Assembly: GCA_008360975.2 (NCBI GenBank)
Contig: CM039184.1
Coordinates: 37,373,797 to 37,437,796 of the forward strand
Direction of reading: 5' to 3'
DNA: 64,000 nucleotides
From: Lichenostomus cassidix
Taxonomy: Eukaryota; Chordata; Aves; Passeriformes; Meliphagidae
Of this stretch, positions 13,690 through 27,005 are shown one piece after another (the stretch's first letter is position 1; each line of letters starts with the position of its first letter). The translations under genes and the position numbers were made by a program. The notes under the pieces are model-generated. The model did no database searches, had not been told where the DNA came from, and saw nothing but the letters and a program-made list of their open reading frames with translations.

Positions 13690-13960
13690 TTGAATGGTTT
13701 TTTCTTCTGTACTGCTGATGTGTGACTTCTAATTGTTTTCTGTCCATTCTGTGAAATACCAAACCATCACACTGGAGATGCTGGCGATCATAATCAGCTA
13801 TCAACGTCCTGAAGGCAGATACTTGGTTGAGGAGCTGTTTTTTGCCCACCCTGCTAACAGTGAAGGCAGAACAACCCCCAGAAGATCTCGGGTGCATTCT
13901 CACAGCCTATTGTCATTAGGGCTTTGATAGAGCAGCAAAGATAGTTGATATTTTAAAAAT
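13690..13960. other. Candidate conserved non-coding block
   Basis: This 270-bp stretch is unlike its surroundings: balanced composition, no simple repeats, no match to repeat families I know, and several homeodomain-type or E-box-like words (ataatcagctatcaa, tgtcattagg). It overlaps two frames of 85 and 64 codons on opposite strands, neither of which resembles a protein. The call rests only on sequence texture, without an alignment. Confidence 0.25.
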
Positions 13961-16356
13961 GAATGCAAAATAAAAGCTGCAGTCACAGAGTCCTATTAGA
14001 GTATGTGTTAGTAGCAAGCAAAATAAAATGGATAATTTATGACCAGAATATTTTTTAAAAATATTTTTCTTTATATTTAAAGCTTTATTTTATTGAATAA
14101 TTTTAGATGCTTTTTCCATATAATGAAATTTTGCTTCATATTCTAATGGCAATATTTCTTCATACCTTGATGTCTCTTTACATCTTTTTCTCTGATTTAA
14201 TAGGGAATTAGAATGCATAGCAGATACATTCTGATCAGGACTACACGTGATCAATAGTAACATGTTATAAAATAAAAAATGTTTCATAATTTTACTTCAT
14301 AACCTTATGAAATACCTAATAAAAATCTACCTGTTCACTTTGATCTTTGTTTTTTATTGTTTATATTAATACAATTTGTTCTCCAAAGCTATCTTTTAAT
14401 ATCAAGGTATCTTTAATTGGCTTTAAAAATGTGTTCTAATGGAATTTTCTCAGATAACCTTTAACAGTTTAAACAGGTTAAATTTTAATGCCATTTATGT
14501 TGGAAAGGTGTTCAAAATATTATACTATTAAATATTTAATGACATCATTATGGAAGATTTAGCTATTTTCAAACTAGACTCAGGAGGCTGGAGGTATCAT
14601 TCCACACTACTTCTTGAATCGTTAAACAGGTCTACTGAGATTTGTAATCTTTTTCAAAATTTAATAATATGGTTTAGGTTGCTGCTAGCTTTGCAAAATA
14701 TAGTATTCTTACACAGATGTGACTGCTAATTAAAAAGTCTCTTGTGACTGTGAATGGGTTTCAGGGTGCTGCTTTTATTCAGGTTTGTATCATTTAGGAA
14801 AATTTGGAGTATTCAAGTATTTGTGTACTCATAATCATAATGTACATAAACTAAACTAGACTAAACTCAGTCCTAACTACTGCATAGAACTATAAGAAAA
14901 TCATATTTACATGCAAGTGCTTTCAGTGGCTTATATCTACAATACTGTTGCCACTAAAAGAATTAATCTCTGATTCTTGTCAAACAATTCAGTAATCACA
15001 CTTGTACAATAGCTCTTCTGAAACAGTAATTTGTTGAAATATCTGCAGGTCATGTGTACCAGGTATCTCAAGGGGGAAAAAAAGAAAGTTTATTTAGTGA
15101 GCGATTGAGAGTGCTTTAAACAGACCTTCCCATTTTTGATGGGAGATGGAAATCTGAATCTAAGGTTGTTAGCAGAAAACAAAAAAAGAATTTTATAAGC
15201 TAACATTTATATCTAAAGAAATGAAGAAAAAACAAAACATTTTAAATCATAATTATAGGAATTTGAGTTAAAAATGCATTGTCACCTGAGTAACAGTAAT
15301 TATAACATCATGCAAAACCAGAAGGACTTATAGTGATTGTTAGAGACAGATATACTGCAAAAGAACAATTCATTCTCTCTCATTCTGTAGTTCCACATAA
15401 CTACATCAAAGCATAACTCAATATTTGTAAGGCATATTATGGTTAACTTCTTTCAAATTGCTTCCTTCAAAAATTACAGAGAAAAGCACCATGATAATAT
15501 CATACTCTGTAAATTTATCTAACTAAGTTCTTCTATTTATTGATTCTTCAAGATCAATCTCTGGCTAAAAAAGAGGGTTTTAATATACTACTCTAAAAAA
15601 AAAATCTAAACACCATTTTAATACTTTTTGGGGAATTATTAAAGTAGCATTATAAAAACAACACCAAAGAAAATACTGAATTCATGGTAATAGGAAACTT
15701 TTATTTTTTGTCAAATATTTTCCTCCTTTTCTATTTTTTTCTCTCCCAAGTGAGCTTTGGATTTTAGAACATTTATATGTAAACAAAGTTCACAGATTTA
15801 AAGAAATAAGGAATTAAATCAATAAAATAGCTGTGCTTGATATGCTGCCGAGTAATATATCCTAAAAAAACCACACTTTTACATACAAGTGCAAATAGAA
15901 GCCCTAAACAGTCTAAAAAAGTCAATTTCTATCTGAGAAAATCTACAATAAGGAAAATGAAAAAAAAAAAATGTAAGTTTTGCATTAACTAATGGAGTGA
16001 TATTCCTATTTCTTATACTTTAGCATAGTTCAAATTACTACTATAAAAAAAATTTATTCGTTTCCCCGCATAACCTTTGTGAATAAAGAAATTAAACAAA
16101 TCAACCTCTTCAGGAGAAAATGGAATTGAGAATGTGTTGTTAATATTCATTTTACTTTGGTAACTACCAATGTGTCTGTATATGTGGAAGTATATCTAAT
16201 TCAGAAATTTATTACATGGGCAAAAAATGCATACACCTGTACACATAATTAGTGCACCATTTTCAGTGCTTGAGATCTGATAACCCCACACAAATGGCCA
16301 AAAGCACAGAAGGAATGTGTGGCATATAAAAGGAAGAAACGTATCGTCAAAACCCC
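13961..16356. other. AT-rich DNA without recognised features
   Basis: Very AT-rich with A runs and short frames only. I recognise no repeats or RNA genes. Confidence 0.5.
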
Positions 16357-16390
16357 CAGCTTTATCTGATGTATATCTCAGATAAAGCTG
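16357..16390. repeat. Perfect 13-bp inverted repeat with 8-nt loop
   Basis: The arms cagctttatctga (16357-16369) and tcagataaagctg (16378-16390) are exactly complementary, separated by tgtatatc. Each arm contains a GATA-type word (AGATAA). It is not followed by a T run and no gene is nearby, so a terminator reading does not apply. Confidence 0.9.
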
Positions 16391-19300
16391 CAGTCCTGTG
16401 TTACAGAACAGATAAGCTGATGACAATCTGCAGAATTTTTCCATCATTTTACATTCCCTTGCAAGGATTCCATCTGCAACACAGCTTCTCTTCCTTGCTT
16501 TAGGACAATGCTGTGCAGATGAGAATTTTTGCCTGAAAGGTTCAGTAACAAGACAAAAAAGATGAAAACATTAGATTTCTGACTACAGCAGCTAGATCTG
16601 AAATTTTTCTTCTGTTGGAATACTTTATCAGTGGCACAAATATTTATTATTACAAGTGCATTGTATGTTCGATAAATTATTATAAAACTCTAAAACAGGA
16701 AAATTTTCAAGTAAAATATGTAATTATTTTCTATTCAAGAGCAAAGATATAACGAAGACAATAATGCTGTGGGGTTTTAAGTAATTAAGTGTATTTTTTG
16801 GAGGGCTGTTGCTTTTCTCTTTCACTATGTAGTCAACACAAATGTTCATATTACTTCATGTATTTTATACCAAAATTATCAGATAAAAGTTTAGAAATTT
16901 GGGGGTTAATACAGAAAGAACACTTAGCATAGAAGCCTCAATGTCCTTTCATATGTCAGGTTTCAGTGGTGAAACTGCACTGAGAGTTCCATAAAATTCA
17001 TTAAAAAACCCATCATGAACAAGACGTTGAGAAAAGATAACTATTAGACAAAATAATTCATTATTCGTAGAGTCCTTAAACCATTTGGAGTACACTAAAA
17101 TACAGAAGACCAAAAATATCCTTTGCGCTGATGTATTTTTATATTATATTCTTCTTTTATTTTATTTTTAATCTGTGAACCCAGGATCAAGCACTGATTT
17201 CAGTTGAAAAATATGATTTTTATGTCTCCCAAAATGTCAGACCTAAGGCTGTGATATGCAACTGGTAAGGAGAGTTCAAGACTTGGCTATTCCTTTTTCT
17301 CTAATTCAGTTGATTGGAAAAGAACTGCATTACAAAGGTAGAGAATGAACATTGCAACTGATCAGTAACATTAAAAAGCGTGTAATAATATTGAAATGCA
17401 GTGATAGAAAACAAGAATGCAGAATTGAAAGTGGGGAGAATGAATAAATAAGTAAAGCAGGCCATGATATTTCAGACAACCAAAATTTGCCAATCCAGAC
17501 AGCTACAAACATCCATGAGAACAAAAAGATGGCACTGCTGATACATAAAGCAGAAATATGGCTTTTGATTTGTAGCATCTACGTTTACTCAAATTAAATT
17601 AAATTAAATGTTAAGTGAATGATCAAAGTTATACTTCTGGACATCTGAGGACAGATGTTAGACTGTATGTCTGAGCATGTAGCAAACACAGAAGTAAACA
17701 GAATTCCAGTTTATACAGCATATTCAAAGCTAATGAGGAAAACAAAGCCATAGAATCTCCTGTCAATAAACCTAAAGGTATAAGTGAACTGGAGAAAACC
17801 TGGGAAGAAGTTGAAGACTGGGCAGGAGACTAGTTTCTGAAGAAACTCTCTCTTTGTCTTGTTTGCCCTACTGCCCAAGAAGTAACAGAGTAAGACAAAA
17901 ATTTCTGCAGAACAGTGTAAACAGAGTATGTTAGACTGAGCTCACTGTACGATGACATTAAAGTTTCAGCATTCTGCTACAGTTTTTGTTTTATTTATAA
18001 AAAATATTTCTGAGATTTAAATTATTAAAAGCAATAGAAACAAATTCAAAGATATTTCCTTTTGACATTTTGGATAGATAGAAAAATTCTGCAGATGTAA
18101 AGAAAGGTAATATAGTTTTTGGGTAGTGATTCTCAATTTTTTATCAAGTCCACAGGGAAAACTGCAATTGCTCCCAGACCATTCTTCAGATGTTGATATA
18201 CTGTAATTACTGCACAACTCTAGGCTAAAAAATAGGAAGTGTAGCAAAAGACTATCTCATCAGAGCCCTTAAGCAAACAATTTCACCAAGCTTTTACAAT
18301 AATACAACACAGACCCAGAAAATTACTGAATAAATTTATGTATTCATTTAGACAAACTTTTAGTTTAGTGAACTAGAAAATTCCATTTTCTATAAGTAAT
18401 AGTGGAATAAAAAAGTGCAAATTCTGCCATCTTCCAAACTTGTAAGATTGTTTTAGCAATGGTGTTCTTAGTCACAGAGCATGAATGACAGGACTGTGTC
18501 CTAAATTGAATTCTTTCATGTAAAAGAGTCAAATGCTCTATCAGGACATGAAAGCCAGTGTTAATACATGTGACTCAACACTAAGGGCAGCACTATACTA
18601 GGAGGAATATCTGTAATGGGTTAACCAAAACCAGAGTAACAAAAACATGCCATTTGTTCCTTGGATAGCCTTCACTGATGGTATTTCCCCTCAGCACACA
18701 TGGTACATTTCATGGAGCAGCTTACACTTCACTGTGTGTCTGCTCAGCACCTAGGGTAAGTACTGTGAGGTTTTCCTGCTTCTGTTTTATCAGCTTAAGA
18801 AACACTTTTTCTTCAAGAGTTAACAACCATCATCTCAAAAGGGCTAAAAGCCACTTCCCCCAACATAGCTCAGCAAGAAGTCTAGCTTCCTGACCCCAAT
18901 TCTTTTCGATTTAACACTTGTCATTAACTATCATAATTAAAGCCTAACCGAATTTCTCTTGTAAACCTTATTTCAAGAATTTTATAGAAATGTCAATTTG
19001 CCATAATTAGTTCACTAAAGTAATGCAATTGTCATTTCCTGTACCATAAAACTTCATATTCCAACTTTCTTAGATATTTCAGATTAAGTTCCAGCATCAT
19101 GTGGTACAATGTAGTATGTAATTCTGAGCCTCATTTAGTGAACTGTACATCAAAATTAAACATCTTACTCCTTCATAACACAAATTATTAGTGTATATTA
19201 GAAGGTAAAATCACTAGGTAAGCTAAGATGCCTTCCCACATATCAAGAGGAAGATGTTTCTAATCTGCTCTCAAATGTGGGCATACATTTCCCCAATAAC

Positions 19301-22300
19301 TATGATGAGGGGGAAAAAGCTGTATATGTGGGGACTGACACATAACAGTGTTGCATTGTCTCCATCTGGTATTCAACCAGATGTAGAGGTTTTCCTAAAA
19401 AAATATTTCTCACACATTTTTAGCATTTTACAGATACGATCTTACAATTTGAAATCAGTTCATTCAAAGAAAATAGGGAAACTCTTCTTCCACAAACACA
19501 GGTGATAATTTCAGCTAAGCTGCTTTTGTGGAATTCATCTGCTATCAGTCAACAGTGTTTAATTATGCCTGCTTTTAGGTCATGGTTTTTCACTCAGCTC
19601 TCTCTGTAGCTCAGTAATATATTACAGTCTTTTCTCCCATATTGATCTTTCTGTTGCCATTCTTGCATCAAGGTTACAAAGCCGCATTGCATATCAACAC
19701 AGAGTCTAAAATTAGAGGTAAATAGAACTGGCATGTTAAAGAGCTTTGTACTACATCACATTCGTTTCTGAAATTACCGCTGAGTTTTTGTCCATTGTGT
19801 ATGCAGTGTAGATTTAGGATTCTGTTTGAAGCTACACAAATGTTTATGGATTGAGAGTTGCCTTTCTGACTTGTGTCTTTCCCAGCATGTGGCTGATAGA
19901 GCCAACATAAGTAGAGTTGTCTGAAATATTTTGTTAAGAAAAGAAAGATTTGGATCATTCTTTAGTGAAATTATTTTCCATAACTCCATGTCACAAAATA
20001 AATTTTAAAAGTCAGTTTTGGTGACTACATGTTACAAATTTCAAGTACAAACCTCACTGGATAGAATATTTAACAATTAGCGTTTCTGCTTCCCTGTTCT
20101 CGCACTCTCCTGGGATGACTGGATAAAACCCAGCATTCTAGCTTCAAATTTCATCGTGTTGTATTACTTTGGCTCTGCCAAGAATTGACAAAATAACAAA
20201 CACAAATACTGCAAAACAAACCCGGTTTCCAGAATGCAGCAGTGTCTCCCAGCCAGCCAGAACTGATATAATGCAATGCTTTGGAATTCTGCTTTGCCTT
20301 ATGCAAAGCTTAAACTAAATTAATGAGTGCTCTTTGCGCTTTCCAAACAGGGTATTAGAATATTTCTGCAATTTTTCTTTCCTTTGTTTTCTACTATAAT
20401 CACTATCTTGCTGGGGTTGTGCCTCAGTCTGCCATTCTTTATCAAGAGCAGCTTTTCAAGCACGTTTAACCATTCTTGTGGTAGTGGCACTCTTATGTGA
20501 GATGAAGATGAAGCAGAGCTATATGTTATCATTATAATGTGGGCACTTGACTGTATGTCACTGGAACTGTTCTAATACTGCCTGCATGCAGGCTTTCAAC
20601 ACGGCAGCCTAAAATCATAGATCTCACTTCACAGTCCTACAGAAGTCTAGTGGTAGATATGTGATTTCCCATACAGGACTGTCCTCCTCTAGGGAAGCAA
20701 GGCTTACACTGCTCTATAATATTTTCCTTTCAGACATGTCAGAAGGACGATTTGAACAAAATTGTGCAGTGTGAATCATCTGTGATAGCTTAAAATGTTG
20801 TTATTAGACCATATTGCATGCTCTTACAGAAGGTCACCCTTATAAAAATTTTTAAAATTTTTATCTTATGGCAATTAGCCAAAAATAAATAGCACATCTC
20901 AATGTGTATATTAGTTTGTGCTGAAAAGAGAAAAATTTAAATGACCACCCTTTTGGGTTAAAAGAACAACTGTTTGAAGAAGGAATAAAGCCAGCCTATT
21001 TGATTTCTAATTTAAGGAACTCAAATAACTGCTTGACAAAGGTTTTCCAGATTGTTCTGTGAAGTAGAAAGATTGGCACCAAAGATTCAGTTGCCACCAA
21101 AAACTGACAGAACAGTTTAACTGTATAATTCACTGGCAGGTTCACAGAATGGTGAGGGAATTACTTTTAAGGCCTAAAAAAAAAAGACATAGCCAAGGAA
21201 TGTGGATGAATTCTTCATAATTACCTAGTTCTGTATCAACCTTCTTTTTCTATCAGCTCAAATCCAAATATTACTCTTCTTTGTTCTAGAAGGCATAGAC
21301 AGCTGGGTTCTTGCATTTTAAACCCAATGTACAGAAAAAGAATTGATAATTACATAAAAATGTGGTTTTAATTTGCAGGGTCACATTTCTGAAACTGCTT
21401 ATACATAACACAGTTCTTTCCTCACCACATATTTTGGAGTAGAAATCTCTTGATCCTACAATACACAGAGGATCATTTGTTCTTGCGGGGGGGGCGTTTG
21501 GTCTGGTTTTCTTTGTAAAATCAGGAACAAGAAGGGGTTATTTTAAATCATCTCAAAAGCAACATGAATTGTCTATTACTAGTTTCAGCTAGTCTATATT
21601 AGATACTTGTAGCAATATAAAAAGTGGATGAAAACTGAGTCTGTGCAACAAAATCTAAAATGTTTGAGGATGTGAATAACAGATGTTATGCAAGATAGAA
21701 AATAATTCCAATATACTGTTGTACAGTACTTTAAATCCCTAGTTACATTTAAAATCTTTAAAATTTTACTGGAAGCATCTATTTTCACACATTATATTAA
21801 ACCTGGTTAACCCACATCATACAGAACACTTGTCAGTTTAAGGTTTGAAGCCAATTTGAAGCATGTAATGAGTTTATATCAGCGGTACAAAAGAGATATC
21901 TGAAGTGACATCCTGAAGCACAGTTAATGAGATTATCTTATGTAAGTCTATCTGGTAATGTGATCACCTCTAATGAGATTATTCTGAAGTAATCCCTTTA
22001 CAAATTAAATTAATGAATTATATACATTCACAATGCAAGAATACAGAACTGAAGTGTTCTTAAGCTATTTAAAGGTTAATATCAAAGCATTTCTCCATCC
22101 CTCTTAGGAACAAGTTGTTATGAATATAATAAAGTATTGTGTTAAATCAGAGGAGGCAAAGAACACAGGGACACACAGAAAATAAAATTTTGCCAAGTAT
22201 GGTATATTATCTTTGCGAGCATCATATATCTTTTGAAAATAATAATCAAATCATTAAAGAGAAAACAGCTCCTTGCTGGTGCCCAGTACTGGATACTATG

Positions 22301-22559
22301 GGTAAAAGAATCAAAGAGAATACTTAAATTCAGTATTGGAGTTGGAGAGGAAGGGCAAGGGAACATGATTTCTTACCCTGAAAGAAAGACACATAAAGAG
22401 AAAGTATTACAAAAGCACATTGCAATGAGAAGCTGCATTCAGCTCTGTCAATCAGAAATGGAGGTAGTTGGGAGCTTTAAAATGGAAGGATGAATTGGAG
22501 GTAAGGGGGAGCAGATATAAGTTATTACTGGTTTAAACCTTTTATCTATGTCCTGTTTC
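16391..22559. other. AT-rich, repeat-poor DNA without genes
   Basis: About 6.2 kb of chance frames only (longest 94 codons on the minus strand at 19674-19958). A short (AAATT)n run lies at 17591-17609. Around 21830-22010 there are several TAATGAGATTAT-type words, which could be non-coding regulatory sequence but are unsupported. Confidence 0.5.
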
Positions 22560-22860
22560 CTGTTATGAAAAATGAACCTGCCGATAAGAAGCTTCTTTTA
22601 GCTACTTGATTGTTGTGCTATTAGAGGCTATCAGGCACACTATGGCAGGGATTTTGTGGAGATCTTGTATTAATCTCATTGATAAGCCCAAATAATCATT
22701 AGGAGACACAGCACAAGCCGTATTCCTTGCAAATTTTCTGTAACAGAATTCAATGATGCATTTAATTGCCACAAAGGCAGGAGCCAGCATACTGTGAATA
22801 TCTTGACTCACCTCCAGTTTTGCCTTACTGAGAAATGTTTGGCAGCACTGTTATTTTTCA
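22560..22860. other. Candidate conserved non-coding block
   Basis: About 300 bp of non-repetitive, balanced sequence with homeodomain-like words (tctcattgataagc, aataatcattagg, catttaattgcc). It contains a 69-codon minus frame with no recognisable domain. The inference comes from texture only. Confidence 0.25.
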
Positions 22861-25800
22861 TGAAATAACTGCACAAGAGCATTTCTTCCTTGTTGGGTAA
22901 AGCTTATTCTCTGCCTATTCTATTTCTGTCAGAGTGATCTAAAAGTGTTTCGTACTGGCAACCTTTTTTCCACTGATAATAGAGACATTTACCCAGCAAG
23001 TGAGTTAATTGCTCCTCCACTTGAAGCATTTGAAATATCCTTTAATCTGGTTTTGAGGAAATTAAACCTAAGCATTGAAGTGATCTGTATCACATAGATT
23101 ATCTGTATCATGTAGCCAAAGTCCAATATCTAAAAGAATATTTTGGTTCCTAGGATGCAGAATCCCATTTCTTATTCTTGTCTTCCTCCCAGCTACCACA
23201 GAAGCTGAGCTCTGCCCCATGTAGGCAGAAGCAGCACCAGTGAGCAGGACCCCTGATATCTGACATCCCATTCAAGCGTCTCTTAGTTAAGGTGTTGTCA
23301 CCCTGCCTTTGCAATAACCTTATCTTAGGTCCTCTGGTACCTACTTGATCAGAAAATGTCTTTGGTACTACATAAAAATGGAAGGTTTTAAAAATCCCCA
23401 AATGAAAGAAAAGTTAGTTAATAAAAGCAACCCAGGGTGACAATAGAAAAGAATATAGAGGAGACAGTAGCTTTTTTTATATGCCAAATTCCATAGAATT
23501 TAATGTGTTCAGTCACTCTAAAGGGCAGGCAGAAAAGCTTGCAATTTCAGGAGCTGATGATATTGTTCACATGAAGTGAAAGATTATGTGGAAGTTGTGA
23601 CATTTGATGGTGACTCTGAGATTTGGCTTGCCCAATTGGGCAAGGGATTTAAGTTTTGCTATTGTGGCACACCATTTGAAACAAAGCAGTACGGAAAGGA
23701 TGCTTTGACACATTGGAATTCCGATGCTTTGACACATTGGAATTTTATAATGGTATGCCAAAAATCTACTAAAGCAAGAGATTTTACTGCATGACTATGA
23801 TACCATAGAGGAGAGATTTAAGTCAATAAAACCATTATATTGAAAATGGAATCAAATCAATCAGTTCAGACTAATGCCAGCGCAGTCCTGTGGACAGACT
23901 GCCTGTCAAAAGCATTAGGCGTGTTCCTGGAAAATGTCTTCCAGTTTTGTTTCTTCCCAGAAGGATTCTGTGCATGTGCTCTGCAGCTGCAAGGTAACGT
24001 AAGACCAAGTGAAGTAAGTGGGATGGTGGGGACTCTTGCTTCATAACTGCATTACTGATCTCAGCTAATGCAGTAGTGTAGATACACCCTCAGGACTGCT
24101 AAAGTACTACCACTTAGGTTAGCTCCTCTTCTGATTTTAATGCATCAGTAGAAAGAAAATAGAAAAAAAAAAAAAAGAAGAGCATTTCTTCTAGTACAGG
24201 GAACTGATGGACTCTATCCTCCCCTGCAATCACAGGACTATTCCAAAGACAGTCGTGCCTAAATGCTACATTAAGCAATTTTCAGATCTTTAAAGCTGAC
24301 TTGTAAGCATAATTTTGCATAGGATTCTTAAAGAGAATCAGTCAACAGTATTAATTTAAATTAAAGCAGAAAGATTATGAGAACCAAGGCAGAATTTTTC
24401 ATGCCTATAAAAGGATGATTAACATGACTCAGTAGAATGTTCTCCCTGAATAGGAAAGGAAAGAACTTGGCACACACTCTGTTTCTAGAGCCTTATGGAA
24501 TTAACAGTACTTGTCACTCATGACTCTGCTGATGGTTCTTGTATCATGTAAACTCAGTTTGCAAATGATGTTATTCAGTCACAGGCAAGAGGCTTCTGAA
24601 GTAGCAGATTCTTTAGGATGTGGCAGAAAATAAGACCTCTCTGCTTGGCTTCCTTATGTACTGCCCATTCTGCAACTGTGAAATCATACCACACATCACA
24701 AGTAACAAGTATTCTTCACTGAGAGATTTCTCTAGCTGAACTAATTAAGCTTGCCACAAAGCAAAGTAGCTGCTTAAGCAATTACATTTTGGCTTAATTT
24801 CTGTTCCTTTACAACTACTCAAAAATTTTAATAAAAAATTACTGTAAAACATGAACTATATCTGTGAATGGCAAAACCAGAAATAAATGGCTCTTCTACT
24901 TATCCTAGAAAATCCCTGTCGAACCTGTAGTATAGGGAACCCACCAAAATATCGTCCATCCTGGTGTTATACTGGGTAAAATAATTACAGATACCCTTGG
25001 TCATATTTGTGACTAGCCATCATTGCCTTAGAAGTTCCTGCAGTTGCAGAGTCATCAGAAACAAGACTGTATCTGAGTTCTCATGGACTGCTACAATTAA
25101 GCAGGCATCATTATAGAGCAAGTGCCTGTCCTATAGCAACTGGATAGCCATTCCAACAAGTTGGATCTCTTGTGAAAAAGCAAAAAGGAACTGACATACC
25201 TACTGCTCTTTAGAGTGAGTTCATGCTGACATCATGAGTGACATCAACACATGCAAATATTTCTTGGTGGAAACTGAACTCAGGAAAGGGGTTCTCTACT
25301 AATGTGGTACTTGACAACTGGTGTCCCTAATTTTTTTAATATTAGAATGGCACAGCAGCCATCTAAATTGGCATCCTACTAGCTCTCTACCTGGTAAGTT
25401 TTTATATCTATGATAATTTTTTCCATTTTTGTGCATAGAATAATATTTAAATTCACAGATCCAACCAAAATATTATTTACCATTAATATTGAAATCACGT
25501 AGGCTGATTGTACCAAAAAATGACACCATAAATCCAAAATGAAATAATAACAATGTTTTATACTACAGTCAAAGGTAGCATTAGTGCCTCCAATGCATGT
25601 TTAGCTAAATATTCACCAGTGAAGTATGACACTTTCTTGTGCCCACCTTTTGGACAGAAACTTCCTCACTGGCTTTGAATTACTGTCCCCAGAGAGTATC
25701 TGGGGATGCCAGAAGGAAGAACTAAACTAGAAAGGTCAACAGCACACTCATCAGAGTGGAGAGTGCCAAGCCTTTCTCTAGGAAGTTGGTCATGCATTGT

Positions 25801-26920
25801 GTTACCTAAAGAGGTCACTCCACTAAAATCCTACTTGTTCTCTGAATTTAAAAATCACTTCCACGCTGAATTATTCTCATTGCTCTCAGGGCAGACTCTG
25901 CCTCCCGCTGTAACAAGATTAAGCTCGTTCCATAACTGTCTGGACACTACCTTGGGATCTTGGCAGGCTTCCTACCTTGCTGAAACCAAGATGAAGCATC
26001 TGCTGTGCCATTATACAGTCTTGGCATATGCATCCCTTAAGAAAGGATATTGTGACATAACCAGTGGAGCACAAAAGTCCTAACTGACTTAAAGGCCCAC
26101 AGGGCTATTGCCATCTGTTTATTAATTAGGTGCACCAGGTCCTGATTGTTACATATGGAATGAACCAGGCTGCTGGTGGCTCAGTCCACCAGCATGCCCT
26201 GGTTATAATGAAAGGATTTTTAAGAAATATGGAAAAGTGCTCTTGTTTGAATTGCCCAGTACAATGTCTCTCAGTGTTATAAATCCAAGTAATTATTCCA
26301 CTTCTCTACTAAATGGTTTGAATGAGTCTTCTGTTCCTGTCTTGTTATTAAATCTGTATTACATTAGGGCACACCACTAAAGGGTAGAATGATAGTTTCA
26401 ACTTTCTTCCTCATATCTTCATGTTTTTTTATCATGACATGTTGGTGGGTTTTTCTGTTTTAATCAGTCAAGGCCATCATTACCCCCTGTGTAGAATTTC
26501 CTACTGAAACCACTCATTCAACAATCAAAAAGTAAAAACTCCCTAAGAGCATCTTTGGCCACTTCAATATATATTATTATATATTCTATGTTTGTTTGAA
26601 AGACATGCCCAGCAAAGCTGAAAAAATCTGCATGTCTCTTCTGAAGCACCTTAACACTGGTGGTGTGTTCTTAGTTAGACTATTACTATGAAACTTAAAT
26701 TCCTTATATAAGAATAGAATTCCCAGAATTCATTATATACCCACTTTGTAGCTTACATCTTCTATCCCTTGGAAGAGAAGATCTAATCAGGATTCTTGAG
26801 TCTTTTTAGGACCATCCTTTAGTGGAACGGGAAGGCAGTAGGAATTTCAAGTTGGCCCTTCCTCACCGTGTCCTTCCCAGTCAGGCAAAACTTCTGCATG
26901 GCCAGAAGGTAGATGACAGA
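22861..26920. other. Mixed-composition DNA without recognised genes
   Basis: The longest frame is 125 codons on + at 25706-26083. Its translation shows no family, signal peptide or membrane segment that I recognise. A poly(A) run occurs near 24164-24176. Parts of 23000-23300 and 24900-25300 are GC-richer and may be decayed mobile elements of a family I cannot name. Confidence 0.45.
23699..23744. repeat. 24-bp direct tandem duplication
   Basis: The unit starting gatgctttgacacattgg occurs at 23699-23722 and again at 23723-23744 without a mismatch over the 22 bp compared. Confidence 0.95.
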
Positions 26921-27005
26921 ATCATGGAATGATCTGGGTTGAAATGGACTTTTAAAGATAACCTGGTCTGTTCCACCTGCCATGGGCAGAGATATCTTTC
27001 ATTTG
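26921..27005 (-). mobile_element. CR1 LINE, 3'-terminal fragment
   Basis: On the + strand this reads gacagaatcatggaatgat, then a 'ctgggttgaaatgga' block and 'ctgccatgggcagaga'. That is the reverse complement of the avian CR1 3' end, where the gene-sense strand finishes with ...cattccatgattctgtc. Only the untranslated end is present, as is typical of the 5' truncation of CR1 insertions. Divergence is moderate. Confidence 0.8.

Noticed and set aside
25706..26083. 125-codon open frame on the + strand
   Set aside because: There is no recognisable domain, homologue or splice context. The length is within chance for 64 kb, so I kept it as unassigned sequence.
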